DNA from: Dimargaris cristalligena
Taxonomy: Eukaryota > Kickxellomycota > Dimargaritomycetes > Dimargaritales > Dimargaritaceae
NCBI GenBank assembly: GCA_027576995.1
Contig: JANBQC010000205.1
Span: forward strand, 1 to 42,569
Direction: 5' to 3'
Length of the DNA stretch: 42,569 nt
Shown here: one piece after another, positions 1-10,701 of the stretch
Layout of the letters: every line of letters begins with the position of its first letter
Position numbering within the stretch: the first letter of the stretch is position 1
Notes under the pieces: model-generated
What the model saw: only the letters and a program-made list of their open reading frames with translations
Databases searched by the model: none
Told to the model about the DNA's origin: nothing
Translations under genes and position numbers: made by a program

Positions 1-12
1 CAATAAAACTAA

Positions 13-288
13 CCACCTAGAGTTACCTACTGTCCTCTAGCTGCTTTCTTCCCTTACTTCCAGTTTTATTTCCTTTACAACCTTAGTATTCCAATACCAC
101 AAACTTCAGCAGTACCTATTCCCAGGCCCAGGTTACCAGGATATCCTCAGGACCAGTCTGGTAATTCCCTCAGTTATCCTGCAGGAATCCCCAACCCTCA
201 AGTACTGAATGTCCCCATGACTTCCCCAGCAGCTAAGCCACTAAGTTTATTAGAACAAACTTATTCAGAACTCAATCAAAACCAGTAA
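13..288 (+). CDS. Probable 3'-terminal exon of an unidentified gene (partial)
   Basis: A reading frame is open from 13 and ends at TAA 286-288. The translated tail is rich in Pro, Gln, Ser and Asn and ends in residues LEQTYSELNQNQ. An acceptor-like CAG after a pyrimidine tract at 61-63 (exon from 64) or a TAG at 84-86 could start the exon, because nothing before it looks coding. A polyadenylation-type AATAAA lies about 170 nt downstream at 457-462. Arginine in the open part is written only with AGA or AGG, in keeping with the absence of CpG here. I do not recognise the protein, and the frame is short enough to be chance, so this is tentative. It could also be the end of a transposon-encoded protein. 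Confidence 0.35.
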   Translation, partial: PPRVTYCPLAAFFPYFQFYFLYNLSIPIPQTSAVPIPRPRLPGYPQDQSGNSLSYPAGIPNPQVLNVPMTSPAAKPLSLLEQTYSELNQNQ

Positions 289-456
289 TGCCACCAATGT
301 CCACAAAGTTCCTAGCCAATAACATCAAGTGGCCCAGGACTACCAGTGGTTATTCCAACAATAGTATCAAGACTAACTACTGCTTTCCATCACCCCTGAA
401 TACCCTAACCCCTTGATTTATTTCCTGATATAAATAAGGGATAATTACCCATCTTT

Positions 457-462
457 AATAAA
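457..462 (+). terminator. Polyadenylation-type AATAAA
   Basis: The hexamer AATAAA lies about 170 nt past the stop codon at 288 and fits the 3' UTR of the tentative gene that ends there. In AT-rich sequence the hexamer also occurs by chance. Confidence 0.3.
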
Positions 463-1248
463 GCAGACTTGGATACCCTGTTTCTTGCCTTTGAGACAAC
501 CAATTCTTTTACTAATTTTTACCAGATGTTTATTACTGTTTAAACTTTTATTTCAACTATTCCCCCACCATTGCACAACAACAGGAAAGAGATGCCATAT
601 TTTGCCATATGTCAGAATATGCTCTGTATCCCATTAGATCTGTGAAAATAAGCTCTGATCAGCCAATTTAGTACTGAGGTGGGTGACTACTTGGGAATAG
701 TTGGTGCTACAACTTTTTTAATTTTTATTATCATCAAGTACATATTATATACATATATTTTTTGAATATATTTTCTATGTAATATGTTTCAAGCATCATT
801 TTTATTAATTTTCTTTTATTATCATATCTTAGTATAGTCCCCTAATTGGGATCCTGCAACAATATTTGGTTTATAATTGGTAAGATATTTTTTAAATTTG
901 GTAACAGTAATCATGTTAACTGAATCAGATTTATAGGGGGATAATATATGTATTTCCATAGTTGCACTGCTCAAAACTAAATTCAGTGATGCTGAACTTA
1001 TTTTAAATATTGGGCTATTTAACCAAGAGCACCCTTAAGACTTCTAGAGAATTCAGGTGGTAGCATTTAAGTTTGGTAATCTGGCAGTTGGCCATATCAT
1101 TGGGACATGTCCCCTAATCCAGTAAGCATAGCTAACAAGGGCAAACTGTACACACCTGAATCAGATTCAGAGTTACAGAGGACATAAAGGAAATGCCTCC
1201 TTTGCTTTTGTTGAATGATACCAGTCAAAAGTATTGATGCACATATTC

Positions 1249-1614
1249 CGGCTTTTGCCCACAGCCACTATATATCACGTCTTATTAACTCTATCACAAG
1301 TTTCAGGGAGGTACAGCAGAGTATTCTCATCATCGGGGAAGCACACATATAAGGACACGCGGATTCGAATACTCCATTCATTAAGCGAATGGCTACTGAG
1401 TGATAGATAGTTTATATAAATTACAAAAAATAGATCGAAAAAAAAAGTATATAGAAAAAAAAGCTAGCTAAACTATTGATAAATGGCGTATCGGATGTGG
1501 AAAACCGGATAAACTATTGTACCTCAGGATAATCGTAAAAAAAAATAATTCATATCATATCATTATATCCTGATCCAGCAAGACCGGTAACCCTCTCTCT
1601 CTCTCTCTCTTTCT
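1249..1614. other. Intergenic: 3' flank of the P5 ATPase gene
   Basis: AT-rich, with A-runs around 1438-1462 and 1538-1546. It includes a short inverted repeat (CCATTC at 1374-1379, GAATGG at 1387-1392) and a CT microsatellite next to the ATPase stop codon. A sequence resembling a tRNA B box (GGATTCGAATAC, from about 1361) has no matching acceptor or anticodon arm, so I do not call a tRNA. CpG is present again from 1249. Confidence 0.6.
1593..1610. repeat. (CT)9 microsatellite
   Basis: Nine CT units directly 3' of the ATPase stop codon (TAG, complement of 1615-1617), so it would lie in the 3' UTR as a GA tract of the mRNA. Confidence 0.9.
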
Positions 1615-4600
1615 CTATTGCTTGCACTGTAGACGGGGCAGAGGGTGCTTCTTCTTTGCCCAGTTACGGACGGGGCCCAAGACGACAAAGTATTCCCAAA
1701 TGGCGACGGCCACCATATTGGCGATGGAATAGCCCCACAGTTTGAAACGCATGTCCTGGGGCAATACGTTATGGCCCAGTTCACTGTTGTACGCCTCCAC
1801 CTCAAACGAAGGGCGCTTGTAACCCAGTTGGACCAAGACTTCGGGCGTACCGCAGTTGAGTCGGAATGTGCAGCCGAGCCAGTTGGGGTCGGCTAGTTCG
1901 ACGTAAGATACCACCCCAATGAGCGCAGCCCAAATGGCCACCAGGGTGTAGTTACGCCACCACGATTGGCGGAACAGGTGTCCGAAATTGAACACTGCGG
2001 CGGCGTTGATGAATTGGAACAGGACCATCAGGGACAGCACTTCGCCCTCGTAGTTGTCGGCCAATAGCCACCATTTGGATAAATCGACTAGGCGCGAGTC
2101 GAACTCGTGGCACTTGAACCAGGGTTGCGAGAATAAGAAGAAGAACCCGCCAATGATGAACATCCAGTTAATGAACACCTGACCAATGGCCGAGGCCAGC
2201 GTTTGGGGGCCCAACAGGCGCGCAGTGGGTCTGGACGCGCACAGGCGCCGGGCCGGACCGGATAGGGTCACGGCCACCGCCAGACCCACCGTGATAAATG
2301 CGTCAATGAGAATCCAGAGGGGCTGCGAAATCTGGGACGAGAAGTAGAATCCAATCAATTTGAGACAGGCCATGATTTGGCCATACAGAATCAGATACTT
2401 GTAGTCGGCCAGGGAAGTGGCAATCGCGGCGCGGCCCTGTCGGAGCAGTTCCACGCAGGACTGGATGGAGCGGACACTGGTGCTAAACGGGGAAACAATG
2501 GAGGCTTCGGCTTCGCTAAGGGCAATACCAACGTGGGCGGCGCGGAGGGCGCCGCAGTCATTACCACCATCACCGCACATGGCCGTGATACCACGCTCCA
2601 TGTGAAGTTGGACACAGTCGACCTTATCCTGGGGGGTCATACGGGCGAAAATGCGAATATCCAGCAGGTATTGGCGGATGGTTTCATTGTCAACCAACAC
2701 CCGGAACGCTTTACCAGTGACGGCCAGTTCCACCCCACGGTCGGGAGTCTGGGATGTTAAGGCGTCATTGACCTGTACCGGCTGCTTGGTGTCCACGTCG
2801 ATCCAAGTCAGATTCCCCTGTTTGTCTACATCGGCGAGCAGGACCCGGTCGTTGGCGGGGGTCATACCACAGGCTTGGGCAATGTACACCCCGGTCAGAG
2901 CAGTGTCACCGGTAATCATTACGGTACGAGTGTTACCCTCCTTAAGTTCGGTAATGGCATCCGTAGTGTCCGACTTGAGGTTATTCTTAAATAGGATTAA
3001 TCCAATGAAGTCGGCATTCTGTTCCAGTTGCTCGCGGCTGGTCCGGCGCACCTCCTCAAGATCCACCACTCCCAGGTCGCGATGGGCCATACTCAGCACG
3101 TAGCAGCCCTCCTGGGCCAATTGGTTGGTGACCTGGTCGTAATCGGCGGGCAGAGACTCCTGCCGAACCAGGTCCTTGACCTTCTCGAACGAGCCCTTGA
3201 TGAACACGTGGACATGGCCGGTAGCGCTATCCAGCACCGCGACGGACATGGACATGCGAGCATGAATGAACTCGAACCGCTTGACGACATGGATGGCGGG
3301 GTCCTGGGGCACATAGGAAGTGGGTCGCAGAGAATCGAGGTACTCGGGGCTCTCGGGCGAACAAAGATCCCACTGAGTCGACCGGAACATTTCAATATCC
3401 ACGGGGTTACCAATCAACTGGCCTTCCACGTCCGTAACGGTATGCGCAGAGGCGATACCCATTCGCATAAGAGGCGCAGTATGGGCGAACTCGGGTTTCC
3501 GGGTGTCGAAGGAGGGTTTGTTGGTGATTGTGTTTAAGGCAGAAGAGGGTTCGGAGGGATTGGCTAAAGCCGCCACGGGCTGGGATCCGTAGAATTCAAG
3601 ACCCTCCTTAGTCAGGGTGCCGGTTTTATCGAAGCAAAAGATTTGCACTTTACCGGCAATGACAATGCGGGGCAGGTCCACGCAGAAAATCTTCTTCTTG
3701 CGCAACCGGCCGGCGGCCATGGACTGGCCTACTACGAGGGCCGCGGGCAGGAGGGGACTCAGAATCTGCGAGATGCAGAACATACCGTAGAACCAGGAGG
3801 CCACGAAGTCTTCGTTCATCATCCACAGGGCCATAGCGAATAGGAATAGGCCGTAAATGAGCAACATGATGATGACGACCTTGAGTTGCTCGTTGAAAAT
3901 AAACGAGATGGGGTTGGGGAACAGAATGTTGCGCACCAATTGGCCCTTGTCAGTAGCGGTACCCGTGCGGAAGACCAGAGCGGTCACCCGGGGGTTATCG
4001 TCCAGGGGAGTGGCCTGCGAAATGGTGGTACCGGCGAAGAGGGTGTTGATTTTTCCGCCGGCCGTATGGTCGTAGTAACCGCCGTCGTCTCGGATGGGGA
4101 ACTTGCGAATGGGTAGTGGTTCACCAGTCAGTGAGCTTTCATCAGCTACGATGTTACCCGACATCACCACGGCGTCACAGGGCACAGTGATGCTCTTGCC
4201 GACCTGGAACAAGTCGCCCGGGACCAGTTCGGCGGTGGATAACTCAACCCAGTGCCCGTCCCGGAGGACCTGGACTTGGTCTTCATGTTCCGCCATATCC
4301 TTGAGCCGGTTCTCCGACTTGATGCGAATAACGACCTTGACAATGGCGGAGATGAGAATGACACCCGTATCGACTAAACCGATCTGGTAGTAGGCGAAGT
4401 AATAGAACAGCCACAGAATCATAATCTGGTAGAGGTAGAAGAAGCCGGTGAATTCCTGGGCGATGGCGACGGGGAAGGACGGTACCGATACGGAAATGAA
4501 GTTGGGGCCTAGCAGTTCCCGGCGATACTCGGCCTCTCCGGCTGATAGACCTCCGTTGAGGCCAATTAGAGTATGATGGGAAGTACCCAGGTCAATATCA

Positions 4601-6388
4601 AAGGGACTGAACCGGCCCTTGGACTCGTCATAGACGAACATGGTGCATTGGTAGTTAAAGTAGCGGCGACCCTTGGCGGTGCGGCCGATGGGGCAGGTGC
4701 TCACCAGTACGTCCCATCCGAGACGGGTCCGTACCTGGGCCTCGACGGCGCGCACCAAAGCCAGGAGTCGGCTCTGGTCGTCCAGCATAATAATAGGGTC
4801 GAGTTTGCGCTCGGCTTGGACGACCTGGCCCTGGTGGGGCAAGCAGAGCAGCCGGAAGAAGTTGCGCAGACGGGTCCGGTAGATGTTATTGACAATGAAC
4901 CACGCCACTGACATGTACCAAATTACAATAAAGACCTTGCCCAAAAGGGTGAAATCACCGTAGGCCAGCCCGGCGGGGATACCCGAGAGAGCGCCGTAGT
5001 AATCGGAGGTGAGTACGGCCAAGAGGACAATCCAGCCCACACTGGACGCAATGATACTGTAAAACACAATGGTACCGTAAAACTGGTCTTGGAACCCCTT
5101 CAGGGTAAACTCCTCCTCGTAGTCTTCTTGGATATCCACCTTATGGTCACCCGCCTTTTCCTTTTCGTCGGATACGTCGGAACAGGCCGAACTGACGAGA
5201 GTGGCCACATTGCGCTCACGGAATTGCTTGAACAGGGACCATGTAATCAGTAGGAAGGCCTCCAAGCCGAACGCCACCCACAGAACGATCCAAAAGGGCT
5301 CAGTGAAGGTGAACGAGCGCGGGACCCCCTTTTTGGGACAGCTAGCCCAAATGCCTCGCAGATGGTTGTCACCCCAGGTGCCGTATTCATCAGCACCGAC
5401 GCCCACACTGGCGGCACAGGTAGCTTGGATTTGGAGGGTTTTGTTAGCGGGGCTGAAGTTGGGGATATCAACCTTCCCGGGAGCCCGGCAGGGCAGGAGG
5501 GCGGGACCGTAGGGGTACTGGTCCGCCCCACAGTTGCAGCCATTAGCGATGCCGGAGCAACTCGACTGACAGGTACCGTCTCCACACAGGGACTGGCCTG
5601 GGGGACACTCAGCAGCCAGGTCAGTCGGGCAGTTGGCCACATCGGTCACACAGAGAAGGGGGCAGGCCTGGCCGATTTTGTTGATGAGGGGACACTGCTC
5701 GCCATTGAGCTGTTTGTCATTAACTGAAGGTCGGGGATGCAGGGTGACCAAGCGTAGATAGGGAAATAGAGAAGGGGTTAATGATTTTTGCCGTGGTACT
5801 GTGCCAGTTTTGGAGAAGTGTAACCCGTAGCTCGGCGTTGGGGAGACTAGCTCAGCAGTCAGCCATTGAACGGGGTAGTGGTGCCACCTAGGTGGAACTC
5901 TCCCAGTACCCAGCTCACTAGCCCGCCAAAAAGAAAGGTCGGTATGAATCGCTTTTTGGGGCCAGTCACAAGACAAGGCGCCAGCTGAGGTAGAGGAACA
6001 GTGGCTGTTTGGTGTCACTGAGTCGGATTCTCCGATAGAGGGATAACCCAGTCGGATTTTGGCCAGTGGGTTGAACACAGCCACTAGCCCAGTTAGGCCT
6101 ACATGCTTATCGCTGGCCCTTTAGTAGGTGGTTGGGGAGGGAGGCTTGGCAAGGCTCGAAATTTTACCCTCATTGATCTGGTGTAATTCGCCCCTGCCCC
6201 CAACCCTAATTAATAGGGAGGCACCGTAAGGCAGGTGGGGAGAGAGAGGGAGGCGGCTAAGTTGGTGATAGAGATGCAGTAAATAAACCTAACTTACCTG
6301 TGTGAAACACGGGGGTGGCCGATACGGTCCAGAGACAGGCCAGTCCTACTAGACCGGCCAGGAGTGGTCGACGGCTGAAAAACCGCAT
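1615..6388 (-). CDS. P5-type (ATP13A-like) P-type ATPase with signal peptide and Cys-rich lumenal domain
   Basis: Membrane pump of the P5 ATPase family. P5B members (yeast Ypk9, human ATP13A2) act in vacuole or lysosome membranes. The long reading frame has no ATG near its 5' end (its first usable codon at 6084 is GTG), so the start must be spliced. An upstream exon, 6388-6298, begins ATG and encodes a typical signal peptide (MRFFSRRPLLAGLVGLACLW, then small residues) followed by a GTAAGT donor at 6297. A CAG acceptor ending at 5724 joins in phase (G + TT = Val31), giving 1399 residues. Residues about 38-165 hold 13 cysteines. Membrane segments lie near 173-195, 248-270, 288-312 and about 450-500, with more at the C-terminus. 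Catalytic motifs (spliced numbering): SLTGEP about 563, PLLPA about 686, DKTGTLT with phosphorylated Asp729, KGSFE about 871, MITGD, and GDGGND about 1081. The PLLPA motif and the N-domain favour P5B over P5A (PPELP). An alternative TAG acceptor at 6085 is also in phase and would add 120 residues of unlikely composition. Transport substrate cannot be read from sequence. Confidence 0.88.
5884..5895. repeat. 12-bp perfect palindrome inside the proposed ATPase intron
   Basis: CCACCTAGGTGG is its own reverse complement. It lies in the sequence I treat as intron 1 of the P5 ATPase gene. The same half-site CCACCTA recurs as the arm of an inverted repeat at 9264-9311. Confidence 0.8.
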
Positions 6389-7002
6389 GATAAGTGGAGT
6401 AGTGGAGGGGATTAGAGTGGTAGAGGGAAAATAGTACAGAGGTCGAGATAAAAAAAAGTCTAGAGAGCTGTCGAGTCGAAATTGATTAGGAAGGGCGTAA
6501 ATTAGGGATTATCAAGGAAGGATAAATAACCTAGCTAAATAGTGTTTTAGGATTTAATGAATTTGACTGCTTCCATTGAATTATAGGAGAGTTGCAATAT
6601 TTAAATACGAACGCTCGTGTATTCAAACACGAAGTAAATCAACAGCTAGGGCCAAAATATACTAACTAAATGGGCACTGAAGAAGATGCCGTATAAACCG
6701 AAGCGAATTATTAAAAAGGTCGTAGTAGGAGAAGTCCAAGTGGAGGAAGAGTGAAGAGAATGAAAGACTCGGTACGAAGTAAATTGAACGGCGGATAGGG
6801 AAAGTCGACTGGCTCGAACGTTGCGGAGGAATTCTTGCGAGGCTTCAATAACAACAATAGCCCAGGGGCGGAAGGCTATGGAGCGAGGGTTTCGAATAAG
6901 TCAGGGGAAGAAGGGACGGGGTAGTTCGGAAACCAAGGGGGCACTCTATAACCGAAACAGGGCGATCTATGGGTGGAAGTAGTAGCAGGCCGAGAAGCCG
7001 GC

Positions 7003-7020
7003 TATATATATATATATATA
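7003..7020. repeat. (TA)9 microsatellite
   Basis: Nine TA units followed by a TTTA-type repeat (to about 7032). It lies in the gene-free interval upstream of the P5 ATPase gene. Confidence 0.85.
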
Positions 7021-7387
7021 TTTATTTATTTATCGTGGTATGGATTACTCCATCGACGCATACAAACGCCCCCCACGCTGTCAACTGAGTTAAATTACAG
7101 CCAAACAGGCACCCATGACATAATGCGCATACAGCGGCGGGTTATTGGCCATGGAAAATCGGATCGTGTGTGCGACGAAGCCAGTTAGACCTGAAGAGCG
7201 GCGGTCTCTCGTTGGGAGGGACCATCAGTAAGCCAGTAGAAGGCAGCCGTAATCAACCCAATCCTTCGTCGGTGGTAGGAGACCAGTGACTCGCTGTACC
7301 GGCTGAGCGGGGTGCTCGGAGTGGTAGCGAGTGGGTGGTACAACAGCAAGTTATAACCGCTAATGGGCTTGCTGTGTACTCCTCTCC

Positions 7388-7403
7388 CTCTCTCTCTCTC
7401 TCT
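7388..7403. repeat. (CT)8 microsatellite
   Basis: Eight CT units, followed 44 nt later by a run of nine G (7447-7455). Non-coding context. Confidence 0.85.
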
Positions 7404-9263
7404 ATCGGCAGCCTAGCAGGCGACAGGGAGTAAGAAAGGACAGAGAGGGGGGGGGTCAATAGTAATATAAGGCATCTTCTTACACTTCGATAGTTTAAGC
7501 CCCACATCATGATGATTTGTCGGATGCGAGAGGACACATGGTGGAGGCGAAACCAAGACAGAGGGGTGGCTGCCGGGCATTGATTGGCTGACCGGGGCGG
7601 GTGCTTAATCGGGTTGGGTCTATAAACCGCGCTACCCAATGGGAGGGGAGCCCTTACGCGCTGGAAGTCACAGTGGCCCCCGTAGTAGCAGCGGAAGGTC
7701 GGCCAGATACGAAAAACTGGTGGTTACCTTATCCGCCTTAACTGATATGAAACGCCTGTCAGCAGCACACCTTAATTATTTTTTTCGGTTACGAAATGTC
7801 AGTTCCGGTTAAGGAGTGTTATGCACTAGATGGAACTTTTGTCACATTGTTGCTCAAATGGTAATAGTAGTAGTGCACGGTCGGAATCCAATAGTCAGTT
7901 TAATATGTGCCGAAGAGTGGGGTAGGGACTTGGTGTATCTAACTAAACTAATGACGTCGTCGTTGTTGGGGACTATTTCCCCACATTGGGCAAGGGCCTT
8001 CCTTGTTTACCGTTCCTGATCGATGGCCAGGGCCAATCACACTAGCAAGCCAGGGCAGTGATCGTCCCAATTCCCCATTTGGGAACTTCTCAAAAGCTGT
8101 TCCATAAAACCGCCAAGTTTAGTTTGCCTTTGTCAAATTATAATTTGGCAAGAGTGAAAATACCCCATATATTTTATTATTATTATTTTTTCGTTAATGC
8201 TGAGAGTATTGCCGCCAACCAGCCCGTCGGACGCTTTTCCGTCGACTAGATCACTCGCCCATTCCAAATGCTCAGCCGACTATTCGAGACTTCGGGATTT
8301 GTTCATTGGAGAAATCCACGGAGCGCTTCTCCCAAACCGGAGCGGTTTAATTGGTTCCTTAGGTTGGACCAGCATGGGCCACTAATTTCCTTTAGCGGAG
8401 CTATGATGTCACCTATTTAGCCATATTTGGGCCAATCCCTTGCACCAGGTGGATTCTTGCCTATCTGTTATCTGGCCATCATCAGGCCACGGCGGTTTTT
8501 GCTGGATATATATTTTTTAGTATAATTTTTTTGGGCTTATGGCCCCCCCTTAGTTTTTTTAGCACTTACTGGGAGGCGGCGAAGTATAGAACGGTGGTTT
8601 AAGTGGCAAATCGCCTCTCATTGTATTTTTCAAAAAAGAGGCATATTAAGGTGTCGCTGGGTTGGTGCTAATACTGGGCCCAAACTCGCGCCACATTTAT
8701 GCCATGCTCGGGTAGATGGCCGACCGCACGTCATTATAATCCTCATAGGTTTTATATGTACTGACTAGCTTATACATTTTCGCGGCCCGAGGCAGGGATG
8801 CAGGACCACGCCCAACGCATGGCGTGCCGGGTTTAGGCGCCCCTTTAGGCCAGCCCAGCGATAGTCATTGTTCTATTGCCATAGCCCGGCCGACTTATGC
8901 GTGGCGGAACGCCATAGTCAGGTTCTTTTCTTCGTGCTGCCCCTGGTGTTTGGAAGGCAGCAGCCTGCCGTTCCAACTCCTGTGTTCATTATACCACTGC
9001 GCATGGGCCTCCTCCCCAAGAGAAACCCTTCACTACTCTTCTTGACTTGACTTATTGGCCCCTACATCAGGGGGGAAGGGATAGCTGAAACGAGGCATCT
9101 CAGTCTCACGTATACTATATACCCTTTGGGTTTATCGCTTCATCATTTTACCCACCACACCGGCACGGCAATCCAATGTGTCATATCATTGGCCCAGGGA
9201 AATCGAGTCACATGCCTCTTCGGAACAGCATGTCAGTCATATGGGACAGCGATTAGAAGAGCC

Positions 9264-9311
9264 CCACCTAAGGGATATATATAAACTATTATAGAGTTCT
9301 TGCTTAGGTGG
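9264..9311. repeat. Inverted repeat with 9-bp arms around a TATA-like core
   Basis: CCACCTAAG at 9264-9272 is matched by its exact reverse complement CTTAGGTGG at 9303-9311, leaving a 30-nt AT-rich spacer that contains GATATATATAAAC. It could fold as a hairpin or serve as a paired protein-binding site. No gene is visible next to it. Confidence 0.6.
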
Positions 9312-10675
9312 AGTACCACTCACATGGTCGCTTTCGGTTGGAAGGTCCGGGTGACAGCGCACTGTATCGGCAGCCACTACTTTCCGGTTGAGGACCATTT
9401 GGTCGTCAAGGTAGCCTACCACCTATAGTACCGATACTCCCTCTCCTACATCGACAATGTGGAACCATGCCTAATGGTGTCCCAGCAGTCTTGTTGGTAG
9501 TAATATAATCGGGAAACCAGCTGACCGTACTACACCATACCAGCCGAATATGCCTCGTTTTTCCGGACCATATCTATAGTACCCTAGATCTGAAAACATG
9601 GCCGCTTGGTTTATAGTCTGGGCATTTTACAAGCAGTTTAGAATCGATACTCCTTCTATTTCCCAACCCCTACTTCTGGTTTAAAAGGGCATGGCAGAAG
9701 GGTTAACCCGATTCTCATGTTGTTGTTGTTGTTTTATCCATTTACTGGCATCCTATATAGTTCACCTGAATCGCACCGGGCTGTACCAGTATCAGTTGTT
9801 AATTAATCCACCAATATTAAACGCTGTCTGGAATGAAAGGAGGCAGAGGACTAGATCATCAAAAAGAGACCCTAGCAAATTAGCAGGACCGAGGAGTTAC
9901 ACCAATCTAATCGGTAAAACATCCCCCACTTAATCATTCCGGCGAGAGTTTGGCGTATCTAATCCATGCCGTAGTTTGCACCCGGGATCCTTGGATGGGG
10001 GGAATATTGTACCTTTTGACACCCCTTCGATTGGGGGCGATAGTAAGGGCCAATGGACCACCATAAAGTTGCCACCCCAATCGACCCCAGTTATAGAAAT
10101 GTAATATGGCCCCGCAGTCAGCTAATATTTATTCACTTATTTTTTCCCTGTGACGCTGCTGTTTCTGTGTGAATAAAAACCCTACGGCCCAGCCAATCGG
10201 AAAATAGCATGGAAAGCCGATAGGTGCACGATAAGGTGTATGGGGGGATGGCTTCCAATCATCAACACTCACTCACATATTATCCATGACATCATTGATA
10301 GTCCCCAACTATGGGGCCCACATAATTGTGCAACATACAAAAGGGTATCTTATCTTCTCCCCCCGGATATTGGCAATTGACCATTTACTTATACGACTTG
10401 GTACCATTGAGGCTATTATGCTTCATGTTATTTGATTTTGTTTTCTTTGATGCAAAAAGAAAAGAAAGTACGGAAGCTTAAGAAAAGCCGGATAAAGGAG
10501 GTTTCCATTGCTCGTTGGGTGTGTCCCACATTCCTTTTGGTTCAACTTACCCAATTGGCCTACCCCATTATCCGTGCACTACAAGTGTATACAATTTACT
10601 GTATGGATCCTATAGTCTGACAACCCCCCTGTTTCACCCTTCGGCCCACCCTGTTAAGCATACACGATAAGATAG

Positions 10676-10701
10676 GCTCGGCACATTTAATCAGGCCGAG
10701 C
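10676..10701. repeat. Short GC-rich hairpin
   Basis: GCTCGGC at 10676-10682 pairs with GCCGAGC at 10695-10701 around a 12-nt AT-rich loop. A stem of this size is expected occasionally by chance in several kilobases. Confidence 0.4.

Larger units (their letters stand above)
1..1248. other. CpG-free sequence block
   Basis: Reading every line and line junction, I find no CG dinucleotide from the left edge until position 1249-1250. After that CG appears at ordinary frequency (for example 1278, 1334, 1358) and stays common through the window. From counts on three sample lines (C about 22-25%, G about 12-15%) roughly 40 CpG would be expected by chance. The block includes both a probable coding 3' end and non-coding AT-rich sequence, so the depletion is not a codon-use effect. 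Loss by deamination of methylated cytosine, as in silenced repeats, or a foreign or misjoined segment would both explain it. The left boundary lies outside the window. Confidence 0.85.

Noticed and set aside
1355..1395. tRNA-like B box (GGATTCGAATAC)
   Set aside because: No A box, anticodon arm or acceptor stem can be paired around it.
6690..6758. Short Lys/Glu-rich ORF after a TACTAAC branch-like sequence
   Set aside because: Only 22 codons, no convincing acceptor, and the purine-rich composition alone yields such frames.
7253..7639. 128-codon minus-strand frame upstream of the P5 ATPase
   Set aside because: Runs through a CT microsatellite (translated as Arg-Glu repeats), with unlikely composition and no homology I recognise.
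9237..9422. Minus-strand frame with GYLDD, recalling a reverse-transcriptase YxDD motif
   Set aside because: Only 61 codons, preceded at once by a stop, begins with GTG, and has no other RT motif around it.
10432..10620. 62-codon plus-strand frame with a Lys-rich start
   Set aside because: Short, no domain, and one of several similar-sized frames expected by chance in this interval.
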